Assembly: GCA_905221605.1 (NCBI GenBank)
Contig: CAJNDS010002626.1
Location: 97,501-157,500, forward strand
DNA length: 60,000 bases
Source of the DNA: Symbiodinium natans
Taxonomy: Eukaryota; Sar; Dinophyceae; Suessiales; Symbiodiniaceae
Direction of reading: 5' to 3'
Position numbers and translations under genes: made by a program. Below, one piece after another: positions 1-11,030 of the stretch. The notes under the pieces were generated by a model. That model did no database searches. It saw nothing but the letters and a program-made list of their open reading frames with translations, and had not been told where the DNA came from. Each line of letters begins with the position of its first letter. Positions within the stretch are counted from its first letter, which is position 1.

Positions 1-431
1 GATTGCCCCAAAACTCTCAACCTACTAAGTCCCTAAACCCGAATCTTGATTCAGGGGGTTTGTTGGTATAGGGTTTAGGGTTTGGGGATTAGGGTCACTG
101 CCCTGAGGCTGAACCCAGAAGCTTCAACGCTCAAACCCACCACCCACCCCACCCCCGCAAACACAAGCCGAGGAACTATCAATGCTCTTGAAGGGGTGGA
201 AGGCAACTGCGTCTGTAGAGCACCTGTAGAGGTGTCAAGTCAGTTGCCGAAGCCCTAGGCCATTTCTGGGACGGTTTAGGGTTCAGGGTATCTCCAGGCG
301 GGGACACAAGAACGGATTGTAACCTGAGCTACACCCCAAGCCCTTTAAGCCCTAAATCCTGCGAGCCCGGCTACCAAGGTGACCAGGGCGAAAACGCGAA
401 AAGGAAGGGCAATGCAATGTGATCGCTGAAA

Positions 432-602
432 ACCCCTAAACCCTAAACCCTAAACCCCCAAAAACTGAAACCTAAACCCCCAAAAACTGCAACCCTAAAC
501 CCTAAACCCTAAACCCTAAACCCTAAACCCTAAACCCTAAACCCTAAACCCTAAACCCTAAACCCTAAACCCTAAACCCTAAACCCCCCAAAAACTGAAA
601 CC
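432..602. repeat. CCCTAAA array with flanking duplicated junction sequence
   Basis: About 13 perfect CCCTAAA units occupy 492-585. The sequence CCCCCAAAAACTGAAACC occurs just to the left (455-472) and again immediately to the right (585-602), with a third partial copy at 478-489. The array therefore sits between direct duplications of the same 18 bp. Confidence 0.85.
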
Positions 603-723
603 CTAAGACCCTAAACCCTAACCGAAGTACAGCTTCAGGAGTGGAGCTCCGAGGGTTTCGTGTATACGGCTTAGGGGTCAGATGGAATTCACCCCCGAAA
701 CGGTCCTAGAACGTGCCCAAACT

Positions 724-818
724 ACCCTAAATCCTAAACCCCAACCCCCTAAACCCTAAACCCTAAACCCTAAACCCTAAACCCTAAACCCTAAACCCTA
801 AACCCTATACCCTAAACT
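724..818. repeat. CCCTAAA interstitial telomere array
   Basis: About 10 near-perfect CCCTAAA units, bounded by unique sequence on both sides. Confidence 0.9.
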
Positions 819-877
819 CCAAGGAGACCTGGCCCAGCTTCGAGGCAATCTCTTGGCTTCGGACGGCTCTGAAACCG

Positions 878-972
878 GGTTTAGTGTTTAGTGTTTAGTG
901 TTTAGGGTTTAGGATGTAGGGTTTAGGGTTTAGGGTGTAGGATTTAGGGTTTAGGATTTAGGGTTTAGGGTT
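878..972. repeat. TTTAGTG/TTTAGGG degenerate array
   Basis: Three TTTAGTG units are followed by TTTAGGG and diverged units. Orientation is opposite to the preceding array, so the unique 60 bp between them is flanked by converging telomere tracts. Confidence 0.8.
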
Positions 973-1077
973 TGGGGTGCAGCGTTGGGTGGTGTGAACC
1001 CGAGAACTATGGTACCAGAGGACCCCAAGAGGGAAATAGGGGCCCCCTGAACCCTGAACACTGAACCATGAAGCCTG

Positions 1078-1195
1078 AACCCTAAACCCTAAACCCTAAA
1101 CCCTAAACCCTAAACCCTGAACCCTGAACCCTAAACCCTAAACCCTAAACCCTAAACCCTAAACCCTACACTCTAACCCTGAACCGTAAACCCTA
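1078..1195. repeat. CCCTAAA/CCCTGAA array
   Basis: Mostly perfect CCCTAAA units with interspersed CCCTGAA variants. Confidence 0.85.
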
Positions 1196-1317
1196 AACTG
1201 GCAGCCCTTAGGGAGATGAGTCTGGAGCTCGGGCGTGGGTTGAGAGAGAGAAGAAGAAACTCCGAGCATTTACCTTCACTTGGGGTGTGTAGGGTTTCGG
1301 GCTTCAGGTTTGGGATC

Positions 1318-1398
1318 CTAAACCCTAAACCCTAAACTCTAAACCCTAAACCCTGAACCCTGAACCCTGAACCCTAAACCCTAAACCCTAAACCCTAC
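1318..1398. repeat. CCCTAAA/CCCTGAA array
   Basis: CCCTAAA units enclosing a run of three CCCTGAA variants. Confidence 0.85.
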
Positions 1399-1516
1399 AC
1401 CCAAACCCGTAAGGGTTTTGGAGAGGGGGATGCGGCCATGGAGCCAGTACCAGTTGGGGCAGTCGCAGTGTGCCTCACACCTTTGGCAAGGCTTGAAGCC
1501 GTTCGGGTGTCATCGT

Positions 1517-1660
1517 AGGGTTTAGGGTTTAGGGTTTTAGGGTTTTAGGGTTTTAGGGTTTTATTAGGGTTTTTCAGGGTTTTAGGGTTTTAGGGTTTTA
1601 GGGCTTTAGGGCTTTAGGGTTTTAGGGTTTTAGGGTTTTAGGGTTTTAGGGTTTTAGGGC
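1517..1660. repeat. TTTTAGGG (8-bp) variant array
   Basis: After two TTTAGGG units the period becomes 8 bp, TTTTAGGG, for about 15 units with a few GCTTTAGG variants. TTTTAGGG is the Chlamydomonas-type telomere unit. Here it is a locally homogenised variant inside TTTAGGG DNA. Confidence 0.85.
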
Positions 1661-1668
1661 TACCTTCC

Positions 1669-1742
1669 AAAACCTACCTTTTTTATATGGCTGCCTAGAA
1701 GGGGTTCATATTTGAAGAACCTACAGGAAAAGTAGGTTTTGG
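1669..1742. repeat. Small foldback element
   Basis: The arm AAAACCTACCTTTT (1669-1682) is repeated in inverted form as AAAAGTAGGTTTT (1728-1740), around a unique loop. Confidence 0.6.
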
Positions 1743-1913
1743 GTTTCTTCATGTGTGTGTGTGATTCTAGGACAGCTGGTCCAGACCAGATGGATGAAGC
1801 GTGTAAGGATGTGGCAAAGAAGGAAGACAAAAAAAACATGCACATACACGACATCACTATCGTAGCTTGTCCTGAAAACTCAAAAACGAAACCTTGGAGT
1901 TTAGCAGTTGGGG

Positions 1914-1969
1914 GTTTAGGGTTTAGGGTTTAGGGTTTAGGGTTTAGGGTTTAGGGTTTAGGGTTTAGG
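1914..1969. repeat. TTTAGGG interstitial telomere array
   Basis: Eight perfect TTTAGGG units joined to unique sequence on each side. Confidence 0.9.
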
Positions 1970-2051
1970 GGCTCTGTCTTTCGGGGCTCGGGAGGTTCGA
2001 GCTCTCTGCAACTGATACTCGGCCTGAGCGTATTGTTGAAAGCCGTGCTGC

Positions 2052-2177
2052 TACAAGGAGGGGCCCCCTTACTATACTAACTGTAGTTAAGGGACATATA
2101 ACCTAATTTAGGATCCTTATAACCCAATTTAGGGCTCTTATAACTCTACTTATAACTAGGGGGGGCCCCAACATGTA
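2052..2177. mobile_element. MITE family A, diverged copy
   Basis: A foldback of 126 bp with ends TACAAGGAGGGGCCCC and GGGGCCCCAACATGTA. The interior matches the other family A copies at 16,938, 23,704, 32,067 and 45,814. It is the most diverged copy, with two extra G residues near the right arm. It lacks coding capacity, so it depends on a transposase elsewhere. Confidence 0.75.
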
Positions 2178-2639
2178 CTCACCAAATCCTGAACCCTAGG
2201 CAGCTTTCGCCGCAAGCACGCCAGCTCCACTCTCGAGTGGAGCTCAAGATTGGGGCCATGGCTTTAGGGACCCTAAACCCTTAACCTGAAATCCTAACCC
2301 CCAAAGCCCCCAAGACGTGAAACCAAAAGCCCCCCAACCCCGCGAACCACGAGCCTAGACCCTAAACTCTGACTAAACCCTAAACCCCAACACCCTAAAG
2401 CCCTAAAACCCCAAAACCCCTGAACCCCGAACAAGTCCTAAGATCCAACAAGGGTTTAGGGTATAGGGTTTAGGGTGTAGGGTTCAGGATTTAGGGTTTA
2501 GGGATTAGGGTTAAAAACAGCCACTCAGACTCCGACATCAGCGCAGGGACCAGGGCCGGATCTGCGCCTTGAAGCGCGCGACCCGCCCAGGGTGTAGGGT
2601 TTAGGGTTTCGGGGTTTGAGGTTTGGGTTTGGGGCTTAG

Positions 2640-2815
2640 TTAGGGTTTAGGGTTTAGGGTTTAGGGTTTAGGGTTTAGGGTTTACGGTTTAGGGTTTAGG
2701 GATTAGGGATTAGGGTTTAGGGCCATGTTTAGGGCAGGGTTTAGGGTTGAGGGTTTAGGGTTTAGGGTTTAGGGTTTAGGGTTTAGGGTTTAGGGTTTAG
2801 GGTTTAGGGTTTAGG
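2640..2815. repeat. TTTAGGG array, two blocks
   Basis: Two blocks of mostly perfect TTTAGGG units are separated by about 60 bp of degenerate units. Confidence 0.9.
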
Positions 2816-3270
2816 TGTCAGACCCCAAGCTACCCCGAACTTCCACAACCCCGGAAATGAAACATCTCCCTTAAGAGCCATGGTTCCTCATCACAAGTTG
2901 TGTTGCATTTCAATACTCCCGGGGGCAGCCCAAGATCCCAGGCCCTTTATGCCTCAAGCCCTGGAGGGCTTAGGGTTTAGGGTTTGGGGTTTGGGGTTTA
3001 GGGTTTGGGGTTTAGGGCTTAGGGCTTAGGGCCAAGAATCATGAATTCCTCAAGAAAGGTCGCAGCCAGCCCTAATCCCTGGAACCCTGAAGCTCTACAT
3101 CAGCAAAGATCACGCTCAGCAAGCCGAAGCCCCTAACTCCAGGAACCCCTGAACCACACTCCCCTAACTAACACCCCTAGACCCCTAAGACCCGAAGACC
3201 CCAAACCCTAAACCCCAAGCCCTAAACCACCCGAAACCTAAACCCTAAACCCCAAATCCCTTATGGTTTA
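2814..3270. repeat. Segmental duplication, copy 1
   Basis: The unique segment starting GGTGTCAGACCCCAAGCTAC is repeated almost unchanged at 5,503-5,860. Homology continues through a TTTAGGG/TTTGGGG tract into a CCCTAAA-rich right part. This copy carries about 80 bp (around 3,035-3,115) that the other lacks. No coding sequence is recognised. Confidence 0.85.
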
Positions 3271-4333
3271 GGGTTCAGGGTTCAGGGTTCAGGGTTTAAG
3301 GCTTAGGGCTTAGGGTTTATCGTGTTAATAGGTTTTGCAGGGTTTATAGGGGTTTTCTGGTTTAGGGTTTATAGGGTTTATAGGATTTACAGGGTTTCGA
3401 GGGTTTAGAAGGAGTAGGGATTACAGGGTTTATTGGATTTATAGGGTTCATAGGATTTTTAGGGTTTTATCCGGATCATTGTCAGAGTTCAGGGTAGATG
3501 CAGGAGATGCGCGGCATTGGGCTTAGGGCTTATGCGCGCATAGTACCTAACACTCTATATAACTCTACAACCCTAACCCTAAACCCTAAAATCCCAAAAC
3601 CGAAGACTCAGAGGTCTTGTCGCAGGCCTTCCTTTGGGATCAACAAACCCTTCTCTATGAGGCTTTATGGGGGTGTGGCAGAAGCCATCTAGCTGGGGTC
3701 CTGAACCCGATATGCCTGAATGGTTTTGTGCTTAGGGTCGAAACCCCATTCCTGAACAGCACGAGAACAGACCACGGGCAAAGCATGATCGAGGTTTAGT
3801 TGAGAAAGGCTTGGCATGCGGATATAGGGTTTTGGGTTTAGGGTTCAGGGGTTAGGGTGTTGGGTTTAGGGTTTATGGTTTAGGGTTTAGGGTTTGCGGA
3901 GGCATGAATAGGCACCCTGAACTTTGCCCAGGCACCGTTCGTAACTTGCAGGACTTTTCGCATGCACTGATCGATGAACATGTCCTGCATTTAGGGCTTA
4001 GAGCTGTTTACAGGGTTTGTAGATTTTAGGGCTTCGGGTTCAACCGCAAACCCTAAATCTTAGACCTATTGCACGCATGCGGCCCATCAGGGAACCTAGA
4101 CCTTAAATACTGCAATAAGGGCCTACTCTGGGTCCTGACCCTAAACCCTAAAAACCCTAAAACCCGAAAACCCTAAACCCTAAACCATAAACCCTAAACC
4201 CCAGACCCTAAACCCGAAAAAAACAGTGAAGAAGGGCATGCTGTGAACGAGCCTCTCTTCCTGAGCTCGCGATTTGGGCACCCTCCTCTTCGAACCTCAA
4301 ACCCTGAACCTCTACAGGGCTTTCAGCCCGAAA

Positions 4334-4424
4334 ACCCTAAACCCTAAACCCTAAACCCTAAACCCTAAACCCTAAACCCTAAACCCTAAACCCTAAACCC
4401 TAAACCCTAAACCCTAAACCCTAC
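4334..4424. repeat. CCCTAAA interstitial telomere array
   Basis: Thirteen perfect units between unique segments. Confidence 0.92.
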
Positions 4425-4494
4425 AGATATTGCAAGGATGTGGTGGGTGGGTGGATCAGATCTCAGAAACCCCGTGTGCGCGCCTGAGTGCTTG

Positions 4495-4528
4495 TTTTTT
4501 TTTTTTTTTTTGGGGGGGGGGGGGGGGG
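4495..4528. repeat. T17-G17 paired homopolymer
   Basis: Seventeen T are followed directly by seventeen G. Similar abutting pairs occur at 8,268, 16,574, 56,949 and 57,119. Confidence 0.9.
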
Positions 4529-4805
4529 TAGTAGAAACTCTACAATGCACCGGAAGACCTATTGTAGTCCGAAGTTGCCCTGGAATGCTAGGATTGAGGC
4601 TTCTTCCTCCCACCGAAATCCTAAACCCTAAGCCGCTGAAGCGAAAGAACCTGGAAGAAACAAAACCGATAGTAGTCAGGGTTCAGGGCTTAGGGCTTTG
4701 GGTGTTGGTTTTGGAAAGAATATTCTTTATCAGGGGTATTGTTGGGCACTGATTTTCTGCTATGGAAACCCTTCAAGGAACTACGCAAGATGCCCGACCC
4801 CGAGA

Positions 4806-4935
4806 CCCGAAACCCGAAACCCGAAACCCGAAACCCGAAACCCGAAACCCGAAACCCTAAACCCTAAACCCTAAACCCTAAACCCTAAACCCTAAACCCT
4901 AAACCCTAAACCCTAAACCCTAAACCCTGAACCCT
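4806..4935. repeat. CCCGAAA block switching to CCCTAAA block
   Basis: Seven consecutive CCCGAAA units change abruptly to about ten CCCTAAA units. The block structure suggests local unit expansion, not scattered mutation. Confidence 0.9.
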
Positions 4936-5502
4936 AAACCCGAATTCGCGCGCTCCTCACCCCAAAGGCCAAAGTGCAGATGATCGATGCAAGCCTGTCA
5001 GCTTAGGGTCTTCAGGGGCTTTGGGCGCTCCAGGGCTTTTCAGAGTTTAGGGTTTAGGGTCTAGGGTTTAGGGTTTCGGCTAACCCTAAACCCCAAACCC
5101 AAAATCCAAGACTCTAAACCCTAAACCGTAACCCTACACCCTAAACCCTAAATCCTTAACCTTAAACCTAAAACCCCAAACCCTAAACCCTACACCCGTG
5201 AGCTTCGGGGGTGTTGGGGCGGACCCTGAGGCCCCAAACGCCGAACTCTCATCTCTCAACCCTCATCCCTGAACTCCCTAAGCCCAAATTTGGGCTTAGG
5301 GTTCAGGGTTCAGGGTTCGGGGTTCAGGGTTCAGGGTTTAGGGTTTAGGGTTTTTGGGATGCCGTGAAAAGGGGGCGCAACTTCAAAGAGGCTCCTCCCG
5401 AAGTGGAGGGTGGGGAAAAGCCCCCAAAATTGAAACCGAAACCCTAAACCGCCCCGAAAACCCAAAAGGGTTTAGGGTTTAGGGTTTACGGTTTAGGGTT
5501 CA

Positions 5503-5860
5503 GGTGTCAGACCCCAAGCTACCCAGAACTTCCGCAACCTCGGAAATGAAACATATCCCTTAAGAGCCATGGTTCCTCATCACAAGTTGTGTTGCATTTC
5601 AATACTCCTGGGGGCAGCCCAAGATCCCAGGCCCTGTATGCCTCAAGCCCTGGAGGGCTTAGGGTTTAGGGTTTGGGGTTTAGGGCTTGGGGTTTAGGGC
5701 TTAGGGCCAAGCTCTAAACCGAAGCCCGTAACTCCCTGAACCCCTGAACTACACTCCCCTAACTAACACCCTTAACACCCTAAGACCCGAAGACCCCGAA
5801 CCCTAAACCCTAAGCCCTAAACCACCCGAAACCTAGACCCTAAACCCCAAACCCCAAACC
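5503..5860. repeat. Segmental duplication, copy 2
   Basis: Near-identical to 2,814-3,270 over the unique part, but lacking about 80 bp in the middle. Telomere-like tracts lie inside both copies, so they were part of the duplicated unit. Confidence 0.85.
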
Positions 5861-5876
5861 CCAAACCCCAAACCCC

Positions 5877-5951
5877 AAACCCTAAACCCTAAACCCTAAA
5901 CCCTAAACCCTAAACCCTAAACCCTAAACCCTAACCCCCCCCCCCCCCCCC
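5877..5951. repeat. CCCTAAA array ending in C17
   Basis: Eight CCCTAAA units run directly into a 17-C homopolymer before unique sequence resumes. Confidence 0.85.
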
Positions 5952-7058
5952 GTGTCGGCGCCTTCGGAGCCTTCTTGTCGTAGCTCCTTTGGTATTCATA
6001 CTCAAGCGCTTCGAGGGCCTCGACTCGGTGTGAGCTTATAGGGACTTAGGAATTTAGGGTTTAGGGTTTAGGGTTTGGAGGTTTAGGGTTTAGGGGTTTG
6101 GGGCTTGGGATTTAGGGGTTTTGAGGGCTTAGGGTTTTTAAGGGTTTAGGGCTTGTATAACAGTTTAGAGCATGGGGGCTTAGGGTTTTAGGGTTCAGGC
6201 TTAGGGTTTTGAGGGTTTTGCCCTAAACCCCAAACCCCAAACCCCAAACCCTGAACCCTAAACCCTAAACCCTAAACCCTAAAACCTTTTCCCTAAACCC
6301 CAAAAAGGGGAAGCAGGCCACACTGTGACACTGCGAGGCGCCCTGGTTTCCATGTGCCAGCGGCTGCCCTGAGAAGGAAAGCCCTAGTCAGACGGAAACC
6401 CGACATCCCACACACCTAAACCCCAGATCAGAAACCCAAAAAACCAAAAACCCTAAGATCATCCTAAAACCCTGAAACCCAAAAACTAACCCTAAGACGT
6501 TATGGTGACCCCAAACCCTAAACCCGAAACCCTAAACCCTAAACCCTAAACCCTAAACCCTAAACCTGTCCTCTCATGTGAGGTTCATTCCTTCAAACCT
6601 TTGCCTCTCTGGGAGCACATTGCTGCCTGGCAGCTGCTTGACCGAAGACTTCGATGGGCCCGTGCATGCCGTACCTTAGGGTTTAGGGTTTAGGGTTTAG
6701 GGTTTAGGGCTTAGGGCTTAGGGTTGAGGGTTGGAAGTTGAGGGGCTTACTGGGGGGGCGCCTGCGGAATTTCCTTGTTATAAACCCTAAACCCCACAGG
6801 AAACTGCATAAAGAGGTACTTCGGTTCTGGGGGCGAGCTCTTAGGGCCCCAAAAAAGCACATAAGCAAAAGATAGGATAGGGATATCCCATATAAACCCC
6901 CTTATAATGAAGCCCAATAAGGTAGGGATATCCCTATGAAATGCTTATGCTTATGTCCCTTTTGGGTCCCTGAGCTCTAGGGTGTAGGGTTTAGGGATCT
7001 GCCCAAGGCGTCGGTGACTCCACAGAAGCCGAAGCGCCGAGTCGAGCGCATCAATTCT

Positions 7059-7411
7059 ACCCACACCACATAAACTCACGGACCATAGGCGGTTTCGCAC
7101 CCAACCCCCCCCCCTACCCCCCCCAACCCCCCTCCCACCCCCCATACCCCCCCCCCCCCTCCCCCCGCCCCCTGCCCCCCCGCCCCTACCCCCCCCCCCT
7201 AACCCCCCCCCCCCCCGCCCCCTACCCGTACCCCCCCCCCCTCCAGTTGCTGGGCTTGGCCTGTTCAACAATTGATGGTGCCCTGGCCTGCCGGCTCCTG
7301 TTTGGGTCCTGGTGCCCCAACGTTTAGACAAAGCTTTGAGCTGACGAGCTCGTTTACACCTTTCAACTATGCTCCAGCGGGGTCGGCAGCTTGAGCCGGA
7401 GGCTCTTAAAT
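7059..7411. repeat. Dispersed repeat with C-rich core, left copy
   Basis: Two segments, 7,059-7,100 (ending GGACCATAGGCGGTTTCGCAC without its first base) and 7,371-7,411 (GTCGGCAGCTTGAGCCGGAG), recur in the same order and orientation at 58,758-58,800 and 59,150-59,190. Immediately after the first segment lies about 140 bp of C-rich low-complexity DNA. A long glycine-rich reading frame across it on the minus strand is a composition artefact. Confidence 0.75.
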
Positions 7412-7854
7412 TTAGGTTTAGGGTCGACCCTGTGCTCTCCGACCTCTGGTCGAAGGGTGCTAGGTTGGCAGGGACCATCTCGGCCAGTGTCACGAACCGA
7501 TTGAAGGTCCCCTCTTACATGGGTTCCCCTACTACCCCCCCTCTAGACTGTAGGGTTTAGGGCTTAGGGTTTAGGTTCAGGTTTCAGGGTTTAGGGTCTA
7601 GGGCTACTCCCCCTAGGTTCCCCCCCCCCCCCATAATTCAGGCTTTTTCGGGAGAACTAAGCCGAATTAAGGTTGTTTAAGGGGGGAGCCTGGGGGGGGT
7701 GGGGCATAGAGCGGGGTGCTAGCTATACCTGTTTCTGCACGACGAAATCATGGGCAGACGGTCCCTTGCCTAGGCCATCAAGCGTTCTGCGACGACAGTG
7801 TATGTCGCCCGGGTCCATTGCGGCCGTCTAGCCAGATGGGCACCTAAACCCTGC

Positions 7855-7953
7855 ACCCTAAACCCTAAACCTTAAACCCTAAACCCTAAAACCTAAACCC
7901 TGAACCCTAAACCCTAAACCCTGAACCCTGAACCCTAAACCCTAACCCTAAAC
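7855..7953. repeat. CCCTAAA/CCCTGAA array
   Basis: About 14 units with mixed CCCTAAA, CCCTGAA and CTTAAAC variants. Confidence 0.85.
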
Positions 7954-8267
7954 CTGCATGGTGCCCAAGAATCGCTAGCAGGGCCCCGCAGGCCCTGGCC
8001 CAGAAGCCATGCGTACTTCAAACCCGCCTACACCGTCCTCCAAACCCTCCCGACCATAAACAAGGGTTTAGGGTTTACGGTTTAGGGTTTAGGGTTTAGG
8101 GTTTAAACCCCAAACCCTAAACCCTAGATGCCTAAATTTCAGACAGGCGGCCGGCAGTTGTTCAGGTAGGGTTCGTTGCGGTACCTGCCGTTCAGGGTTG
8201 CGGCACAAAAACGGCGGTGGGGGAGGGGGGGGGGGGGGGTTTAGGATTTAGGGATTAGGGTTCATGG

Positions 8268-8330
8268 TTTTTTTTTTTTTTTTTGGGGGGGGGTGTGGGT
8301 GGCTTAAATAGGGTCTATTTGGAAGCTGGG
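8268..8330. repeat. T17-G9 tract with half of foldback family F
   Basis: Seventeen T followed by nine G, then CTTAAATAGGGTCTATTTGG. The same arm, in inverted form, closes the foldback at 11,943-12,055. Confidence 0.65.
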
Positions 8331-9500
8331 ACTCGGGTTTTCTTATAGCCATACACGTTTCCACGAGGGTACGCTGCTGTCACGTCAGTCGTACTATGGA
8401 GGCCTCAGGAACAAGAACCAGGTAGTTCCTCTTTTCTCTTCTCTTTTTCTCCTCAATCCTAAAGTCGAAGGCTCTCGTGAGGAGAAGAGAAGGGAGAGAA
8501 GGAGGGAAAGATAAGAGGAACACGATTTTCATGGGAAGAGCCAAGAAAAGAATAGAAGAGAGATAAAACAAGGCGCAAAGAAGATGGTACTCTTCTTTAT
8601 CTATCCTCTCTCCCTTATCTCTCCGTTCCCTCTGTCTTTTCGAAATGAGAAAAACAAAAAGAAAGATGAAAAGAAGAAGGGTTAGGAAAAGAGCCGAAGA
8701 GATAGGCCGAAAAGAGGGGTATGGTGAAGTACGGCAAAGGTCCACGCACAAGGAGTCACCTTCTGCTTACCCTTCCACTGCTTGATTTTACAAGCTCCTT
8801 TCTTGTGTTTTATCAGTTAAAATTAAAAGGAAACAGAAGGAGAGAAGGGAAAGGGAAGTGAGAGAGGAGAGACAACAAGGAGGCCATTTTAATTTCCTGT
8901 GAGTTATCAAAAGGAATGCAATATTATGGGAAGAGCAATGGAAAAAAAAGAGTGGAAGAGAAATTAAGACAGGAGAGGGAGGTGCAAAAATAAGGCAAAG
9001 AGAAGATGGTGCCGTTTTCATCTCACCTCTCGTTCTTATCTTCCTCTTCTCTGGTTCTTTTCCCTGTGAAATAAAAAAACAAAAGGAAGGACAATGAACA
9101 TATAAAGGAACCCGTTTTCGTTTTCCGTTTGGGCACAAGGAAAAAAACAGAGGCGATAGGGCGAGAGGAGGGGTTTGCTGAAGCATGGGGAGGGTGTACG
9201 GGCAAGGGGCCAACTCCGCCCACTTCCCCCATCCATTGAAAGAGGAAAAGGAACAGGGCCTCCATTCCCCTCTTATTCTTCCTTTCTTGCGTTTTTGTCG
9301 TTTAGAAGGGAACAGGAGAAGAGGAGGGAGAGAGAAGGAGAGAGGAGACATAAAAAGGGTTGCATTTTTAATGGGAAGAGCAAAGAAAAGACCAGAAGAG
9401 AGATGATGGGAGAAGAGGGGGAGACAAAACAAGGCGCACAGAAAATGGGCAGATAAGAAGAGAGGAAAGGGAATGACCAAGTACAATGAGGAGTTCTTCA

Positions 9501-10390
9501 ATTTCCCTCCCTATCTCTTATGTTACTTTTCCTTCTTGTGGGGTGTCCCTTTTTCTCTTGAAGATGCAGAAAACGATTGAAAAGGACACCCGTTCCATCG
9601 CCCATATGTAGGGAAAAAGAGAGAGAATCATGAGCATCAGCTGGGCTTGCTGCCAATCCAACATGGGCGTCCCTTTTAATCGCATTCTGTGTCCTTTTTT
9701 CTCGCTTGAAGATGCAGAAAACGATCCAAAAGCACATCTGTTGGAGGAAGAGAGAAGGAGAGAGGAGAGATACCAAGGATTGCATATTTAATGGGAAGAG
9801 CAAGGAAGAGAATAGAAGACAGATGAATAGAGAAGATGGCGCTCTTCTTTATCTATTCTCTCTCCCTTGTTTCTCCCTTCCCTCTTTCTTTTCGAAATGA
9901 GAAAAACAAAAAGGAAGAACTATGAGAAGGAGAAGAGTAATTAAGGAAAGGAACAGAAGAGATAGGCCGAGAGGATGAATATGATGGAGTATTATGGAAA
10001 GGCTCACGCGCAAGGAGTCACCCTCTGCTTACCTTTTCACTGCTTTATCATATGAGTTCCTTTCTTGTGTTTTATCAGTTAAAAGGAAGCGGAAGAAGAG
10101 AAGGGAGAGGGAAGTGAGAGAGGAAAGATAGCAAGGATGCTATGTTTCCCGAAGCGTGCTGCAAGGAATAGAAGAGACAGGAAGCAAGGAGACGGAATCA
10201 CAAAATAAGGCGCAAAGCTGTACATATCATCTCTCCCTTGTCTCTCCCTATTCCCTTTCGAACTAGAAAAAACCATTCTTGCTTTTCACAGATAGGTTCC
10301 CTCTCTCCTCTTCAGGAAATCCCCTTTCCCTTATGTTGCTTTTTGAAGCGAATAAGAAAAATAGCAGATAAGAAGAGAGGAAAGGGTCAA
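9501..10390. repeat. Direct repeat unit 1 (about 890 bp)
   Basis: Begins TTTCCCTCCCTATCTCTTAT and includes GAAGATGCAGAAAACGATTG. It is repeated from 10,391 with few substitutions. Confidence 0.8.
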
Positions 10391-10990
10391 TTTCCCTCCC
10401 TATCTCTTATGTTGCTTTTCCTTCTTGTGGGGTGTCCCTGTTTCTCTTGAAGATGCAGAAAACGATTGAAAAGGACACCCGTTCCATCGCCCATGTGTAG
10501 GGAAAGAGAGAGAATCATGAGCATCAGCTGGGCTTGCTGCCAATCCAACATGGGCGTCCCTTTTAATCGCAGTCTGTGTCCTTTTTTCTCGCTTGAAGAT
10601 GCAGAAAACGATCCAAAAGCACATCTGTTGGAGGAAGAGAGAAGGAGAGAGGAGAGATACCAAGGATTGCATATTTAATGGGAAGAGCAAGGAAGAGAAT
10701 AGAAGACAGATGAATAGAGAGGGAGAGACAAAACAAGGCGCAGAGAAGATGGCACTCTTCTTTATCTATTCTCTCTCCCTTGTTTCTCCCTTCCCTCTTT
10801 CTTTTCGAAATGAGAAAAACAAAAAGGAAGAACTATGAGAAGGAGAAGAGTAAGGAAAGGAACAGAAGAGATAGGCCGAGAGGATGAATATGATGGAGTA
10901 TTATGGAAAGGCTCACGCGCAAGGAGTCACCCTCTGCTTACCTTTCCACTGCTTTATCATATGAGTTCCTTTCTTGTGTTTTATCAGCAG
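10391..10990. repeat. Direct repeat unit 2 (truncated)
   Basis: Repeats the start of unit 1 closely for about 600 bp, with an extra 20-bp segment near 10,720, then stops at the TTTTATCAG motif where the 55-bp satellite region begins. Confidence 0.8.
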
Positions 10991-11030
10991 AAGAGAAGGG
11001 AAAAGCAAAAATTGAGCCCAACATTTTAGG

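Larger units (their letters stand above)
1..8380. other. Telomere-repeat mosaic, left part; no genes seen
   Basis: No convincing gene is visible. The stretch alternates tracts of CCCTAAA and TTTAGGG (and one-base variants) with unique segments of roughly 80-200 bp. Open frames here mostly read through telomere units or G/C homopolymers and are not credible. Orientation of the telomere units switches repeatedly. Smaller tracts not listed separately lie near 60-90, 2,456-2,515, 3,240-3,330, 4,140-4,215, 5,050-5,180, 5,290-5,350, 6,055-6,110, 6,520-6,570, 6,675-6,725 and 8,060-8,130. Confidence 0.8.
8383..11029. repeat. Polypurine/polypyrimidine repeat region
   Basis: About 2.6 kb of strand-asymmetric AG- and CT-rich DNA built of repeated modules. 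One module containing GATGGxxCTCTTCTTTATCTAT starts near 8,583, 9,836 and 10,747. A second module containing CACGCGCAAGGAGTCACC (or a close variant) recurs near 8,735, 10,001 and 10,910. The many open frames are low-complexity (Ser/Leu/Phe or Arg/Glu/Lys) and I do not regard them as genes. No telomere-like repeats are present, unlike the flanks. Confidence 0.8.

Noticed and set aside
6951-7493. 180-residue glycine-rich minus-strand ORF
   Set aside because: Its core is a C-rich homopolymer-like tract; composition alone keeps the frame open.
8788-9501. 237-residue minus-strand ORF and neighbours in the polypurine region
   Set aside because: Low-complexity Ser/Leu/Phe content; several frames are open over the same bases, and the region is built of repeats.
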